Origin: an uncultured Methylotenera sp.
Lineage (GTDB): Bacteria; Pseudomonadota; Gammaproteobacteria; Burkholderiales; Methylophilaceae
Direction of reading: 5' to 3'
Assembly (NCBI GenBank): GCA_937957775.1
Contig: CALFXV010000166.1
Span: 1-8,464, forward strand
Length of the DNA: 8,464 bases
Part shown: piece by piece, positions 6,701-8,464 of the stretch
Layout: the number at the start of each line of letters is the position of its first letter
How positions within the stretch are numbered: the stretch's first letter is position 1
The notes under the pieces: model-generated
Told to the model about the DNA's origin: nothing
Seen by the model: only the letters and a program-made list of their open reading frames with translations
The model's database searches: none
Translations under genes and position numbers: made by a program

Positions 6701-7235
6701 AAATTAAATGTTTTCCGTAAAGCACGGGGATGGCTTGACCAATACGCGCACTGTTACCCTGTGCGCTTAAATTATAAGTTGGTGATGCTGCCGCACTGCT
6801 TTGTGCCTGCGATGAACTCGTGGGTTTAGGTGGTGGTATGAGTGCATTAATCAGCCCGTTACCAACTAAACCGATGCCGGCTTGCAAAGCCATCATACCC
6901 ATTTCAGACATTACCCCAAGTTGGGGCGCAAGCATACCTGCTGCATAGGGGGCAAATACCGCCACGCCCACCATTAAAATAATACGCAGCGGATTTGAAC
7001 CACCTCCACCACCATCTTGCGGCAGGGTGATAAACGTTACCACATCGCCATCATTGACTTTTTGTTGCCAGCCTTTATTCGCCCGCAAAACAGGCGCACC
7101 ATTGACCAAGCACACAAATGGCAATGTCGTTTTGGGTGCAAGTTTTTGCAACCTGCTGTGCCGGCGCAATTGAACCTGTTTTCGATCACGTGCTGGGTCA
7201 AATGGGTTGTTAACGTAAACTACAATTGCGCGCAT
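3702..7235 (-). CDS. central tail-tip / host specificity protein, TipJ (gpJ-like) family
   Basis: At 1177 residues this has the size and architecture of a gpJ-type tail-tip protein, which forms the hub at the distal end of the tail and contacts the receptor. Residues 1-72 look like a beta-grasp (ubiquitin-like) domain ending DGDVVTFITLPQ. A GGGGG hinge follows (75-79), then two hydrophobic Gly/Ala-rich stretches (83-103 and 113-133) and a Ser/Ala/Gln linker (139-150). The tip core begins at ARIGQAIPVLYGKHLIYPDY (163-182). Around 400-600 is the segment typical of phage tail proteins with ALRATYGGG and RAGRMKPYVQGGMYHFTRD. Two fibronectin-III-like domains follow (about 763-845 and 860-950). The C-terminal ~220 residues include AGVIYSQLPRNYGWPG, a Trp-rich TWEDLTTWDTWTTWP stretch and a strand-rich end. 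The start overlaps the peptidase gene by 16 bases and has AGGTG 7 bases upstream. The family call is firm; exact domain edges are estimates. Confidence 0.9.
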   Translation of the reverse strand: MRAIVVYVNNPFDPARDRKQVQLRRHSRLQKLAPKTTLPFVCLVNGAPVLRANKGWQQKVNDGDVVTFITLPQDGGGGGSNPLRIILMVGVAVFAPYAAGMLAPQLGVMSEMGMMALQAGIGLVGNGLINALIPPPKPTSSSQAQSSAAASPTYNLSAQGNSARIGQAIPVLYGKHLIYPDYAAEPYTEYAGNEQYLYQLFCIGQGEYTVTNLKIEDTAIDNFEEVTYEVVTPGSRVSLFPANVITASEVSGQELLTNTVVGPFMANPAVTQTNSIAVDIVAPRGLYYANDDGGLNTVGVAFKVEARTVNDAGVATGIWVVLGSESFSAATATAQRRSYKYSVTKARYEVKVTRTDTKEPSSRYGHEIDWVSLRAYIPDSQDYGDLTMLAVRMRATNNLSNQSARRINCIAQRKLPIWNGTSWSNNTSTRSICWALADALRATYGGGIADSRIDLAQLLALDAVHAARGDTFDGIFDQKQVLWESLTLIARAGRMKPYVQGGMYHFTRDAASSLPVALFSQRNIVKNSMKVEYMLPSDETSDSVLVTYFDEIKQKPLEILAQLPGYSADNPYPIDLFGVTNADQAWREGRYIAAANRYRRQSISFTTEMEGFIPTFGDLIAIAHDRMQRNVSGDVLHYDAGTKILTLSEPVSIGGGNHYFGFKLRNGSFSGPWLTTAGVDEYHPVLSSPLDFEPDVSNAREKTTFTFGKGEEYRKLARVVTVRPRSIHQVEIVCINEDTAVHLADAGTMPAPSSYWNLPSKITRPLVTGLSVTLSGTPSNPQLAIDWLPAPGADHYYVETSYDSGSSWQRRGEVSSSNILVTAQRGTVYVRVAGVGLSRGDWVQWIGDPYATPPADVTSFLVNVQADGTRQFDMALALGLPPDFAGFKIRYKALTGVYTWAEMTPMHDGLITQSPFEYNQLEAGLYTFAVKAVDTSGIESKNPKFITADLAEKRLAGVIYSQLPRNYGWPGTKTGCIVDAGTGDLITSDGATWEDLTTWDTWTTWPKTPTSPIIYQHTTIDLISIVPFVPIITATADGTLLIEEQHSDDNITYSSWATAGALLVARYIRVRTTITGTLPILYSLNIQLSGNSLNEEINDLNTAVLVGSNRLGVGDIRIPFGTPFSVITQLQVTLQNVGAGWTYEVIDKDVSVGPRIKIYNASNALADANIDVFLRGF

Positions 7236-7621
7236 CGATAAGCACCTAAAATGTTGTAACCCATATTTTTAATATTGGTAGGCGTTGTAAAAATTACACC
7301 GGCCCCTTTTACTGCGTGCAATAATCCACCACCGTCTACATCAATCCAAATCCCCACATGAGTTGGCTCTTTGCTTTGACTGAGCAGTAAACAATCGCCG
7401 TCTTGCGGTGACGCTACTGCGTGCCAGCGATTGCGCTCATCATTACTGGTAAACTCTTTTATTACCGCCCGCACGTTATCAGCATCCACATTTATGGACG
7501 GAAGCTCACGGCTGTAATGGCGGCTTTGTACATAGCGCACCAAGCCCCAGCAATCAAAAGCGTCAGGGCCTTGTTTACCACTGACCCACGGCTTCCCCAA
7601 ATAATTTACTGCCCAGTGCAT
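7220..7621 (-). CDS. NlpC/P60 (C40) tail-tip peptidase
   Basis: This 133-residue protein is a stand-alone NlpC/P60 cysteine peptidase, which in tail operons cuts peptide crosslinks of the cell wall at the tail tip, or processes tail proteins. The catalytic cysteine is C24 in PDAFDCWGLVRYV. The catalytic histidine is H88 in PTHVGIWIDV, and H102 in GLLHAVKGAGV is the likely third residue. QDGDCLLL (73-80) is the usual strand before the histidine. Unlike lambda gpK it has no N-terminal JAB metalloprotease domain; its length is that of the peptidase domain alone. Its ATG shares one base with the stop of the DUF1833 gene (TAATG) and there is no strong ribosome-binding site, so translation is probably coupled to that gene. 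Its end overlaps the tip protein gene by 16 bases. Confidence 0.92.
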   Translation of the reverse strand: MHWAVNYLGKPWVSGKQGPDAFDCWGLVRYVQSRHYSRELPSINVDADNVRAVIKEFTSNDERNRWHAVASPQDGDCLLLSQSKEPTHVGIWIDVDGGGLLHAVKGAGVIFTTPTNIKNMGYNILGAYRCAQL

Positions 7622-8145
7622 TAACGAATTAATCCAGGAAAGCGCGAGGCGGTGTATAGCTCACTTGGAAATGCCTTGTTTGATGCATCGCCATAACTAG
7701 CGCGGGCGGTTACTTTAAAGTCATCTGCTTCCACGTGCGTAAGCGTTAAGGTTAAAGGTGGATTCATTTGAGGGCCCGTGTCATCAGTGCTTAAATATGG
7801 ACGATAAGTTACTTCGACTTTGTAAGGTGAAGCCGCAGCCAAAGCTAAGTTATCTTCAATATCACGGCTTACATTGTCCATACTGATAATGATTTCAGGC
7901 GTGGGACTGTTTTGCACCTCAGGCAGCGTAAATGAGAAAGCAAATTTAACAAAGGTCACATATGTGCTTGGCGAATCCGGTGCGCTGGCTTCAAGTTTTA
8001 GAACATGGTCCGTATGGTCTAACACCACTCGAATGGGTTGACTAAAGTTGGGGTGACGGAATTCAAGGCTGTGTAAAATAACAACGTCGCTAGGTGCGCT
8101 GGCGTAGGCTTCTTTAAGGGCTTGCTCAAGACTAATATCAGGCAT
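7621..8145 (-). CDS. DUF1833 family minor tail protein
   Basis: The 174-residue protein fits the DUF1833 family of phage tail proteins. It opens with SLEQALKEAYASAPSDVVIL (5-24), followed by HSLEFRHPNF and PIRVVLDHTDHVLKLEA, then a strand-rich body and the end YTASRFPGLIR. In comparable tail operons this family lies directly before the NlpC/P60 gene and plays the part of a lambda gpL-like tip component; the exact molecular role is not established. A Shine-Dalgarno AGAGGTGG lies just before the ATG. The gene overlaps its upstream neighbour by 8 bases (ATGCCTGA) and its downstream neighbour by one base. No broken or missing part is seen. Confidence 0.88.
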   Translation of the reverse strand: MPDISLEQALKEAYASAPSDVVILHSLEFRHPNFSQPIRVVLDHTDHVLKLEASAPDSPSTYVTFVKFAFSFTLPEVQNSPTPEIIISMDNVSRDIEDNLALAAASPYKVEVTYRPYLSTDDTGPQMNPPLTLTLTHVEADDFKVTARASYGDASNKAFPSELYTASRFPGLIR

Positions 8146-8464
8146 TCTCCACCTCTAAATGGCCTGTAACGTCCCACGCCTTGTTGCTGTTCCGGCTGTA
8201 CTTGTACGGCTCAGTAAAGCGCACCACATAGTTCATCATGCCATCGCCTAAATCTAGCGTCATGTTGAACCAATTAACACCAAGGTTAATGTCTGTTTTA
8301 AAAAATGAACGGAACGTTAGCATTTCATCTGGCGTAAAACGCCAAGCGACGTCTAGGCGGTGCGGCGTTACGGTAAAGCGTTGCCGCTGCCGCGCCGGAC
8401 CTGCATCAAAGTCAGTGCGGATTATTGCGTTAAAACCTTCCCCTGAAAAACTTGAGGCAAGCGG
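8138..8464 (-). CDS. minor tail protein, 5' end outside the window
   Basis: The frame is open through the right edge: 108 residues are visible and the start is not. Reading from the edge it gives ...GFNAIIRTDFDAGPARQRQR, FTVTPHRLDVAWRFTPDEM, TFRSFFKTDINLGVNWFNMT, and ends with VVRFTEPYKYSRNSNKAWDV and LEVENA. The patterns DFDAGPA-R-R-RF, a middle FxxFFxxD...G...F segment and a final RF-EPYKYS...W-V-LEVE are typical of the small tail protein encoded between the tape measure gene and DUF1833, probably equal in place to lambda gpM. The methionine at 8323 is internal to this frame and should not be taken as a start, since the conserved DFDAGPA part lies before it. The stop overlaps the DUF1833 start by 8 bases. 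Confidence 0.8.
   Translation of the reverse strand, partial: PLASSFSGEGFNAIIRTDFDAGPARQRQRFTVTPHRLDVAWRFTPDEMLTFRSFFKTDINLGVNWFNMTLDLGDGMMNYVVRFTEPYKYSRNSNKAWDVTGHLEVENA

Larger units (their letters stand above)
1279..8464. mobile_element. integrated siphovirus-type prophage (tail-tip end, partial)
   Basis: The left boundary is the tRNA-Leu fragment. Everything to the right that can be recognised is phage tail: a minor tail protein, DUF1833, NlpC/P60, TipJ/gpJ-like tip protein, fibre and fibre chaperone, all on the minus strand in the usual order for long non-contractile tails. An unrelated cargo gene lies next to the attachment site. No integrase, repressor, replication, lysis, portal, terminase or capsid gene is in view, so the element continues past the right edge. 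No tail gene seen in full here is broken, but whether the phage is inducible cannot be judged from this part. Confidence 0.88.

Noticed and set aside
5449..7241. Plus-strand open frames opposite the tip protein (for example 5449-5724, 6163-6375, 7017-7241)
   Set aside because: They are antisense to a clearly coding gene, resemble no protein family, and lack convincing ribosome-binding sites.
8138..8323. A separate 61-residue gene starting at 8323
   Set aside because: The frame runs on to the right edge with conserved tail protein sequence before that methionine, so it is the end of a larger gene.
1..8464. CRISPR arrays or insertion sequences
   Set aside because: No regularly spaced direct repeats, transposase sequence or flanking target duplications were seen.

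Overview
The window is a chromosome/prophage boundary from a proteobacterium. Beta- or gammaproteobacterial origin is most likely, judging from the wording of the IspB-like and SelO-like protein segments and a tRNA-Leu gene with an encoded CCA end. Genus cannot be fixed from this sequence.

Bases 1-1273 are host chromosome. One plus-strand reading frame runs in from the left edge and ends at 1214. Its first ~57 codons read as the C-terminal end of a polyprenyl diphosphate synthase (IspB family). From about base 170 it switches in frame to the C-terminal two thirds of the pseudokinase-fold AMPylase SelO (YdiU/UPF0061). It is therefore a chimera whose SelO part lacks the N-terminal nucleotide-binding half. 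A strong bidirectional terminator follows.

Bases 1279-1333 are the 3' part of a minus-strand tRNA-Leu(UAA) gene, from anticodon loop to CCA. The homology stops exactly at the 5' edge of the anticodon loop. This is the signature of a tyrosine-integrase attachment site. The sequence to its right is an integrated siphovirus-type prophage, of which only the tail-tip end is visible. The intact tRNA, and probably the integrase, should lie beyond the right edge at the other end of the element.

The prophage genes are all on the minus strand and so read right to left. In order of transcription they are: a 5'-truncated minor tail protein; a DUF1833 protein; an NlpC/P60 peptidase; a 1177-residue TipJ/gpJ-like central tail-tip protein; a short tail fibre; and a tail-fibre assembly chaperone (Phage_tail_APC type). 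They overlap or are separated by 9-13 bases, so they look like one translationally coupled tail operon. Together they would build the tip that recognises the host surface and opens the cell wall.

After a 190-base non-coding gap with dyad structure there is one more minus-strand gene, an AT-rich 290-residue protein of unknown function. It sits between the tail operon and the attachment site, the usual place for cargo (moron) genes. It is the best candidate here for an undescribed lysogenic-conversion or defence function. Between it and the attachment core lie short direct and inverted repeats that could be integrase arm sites.
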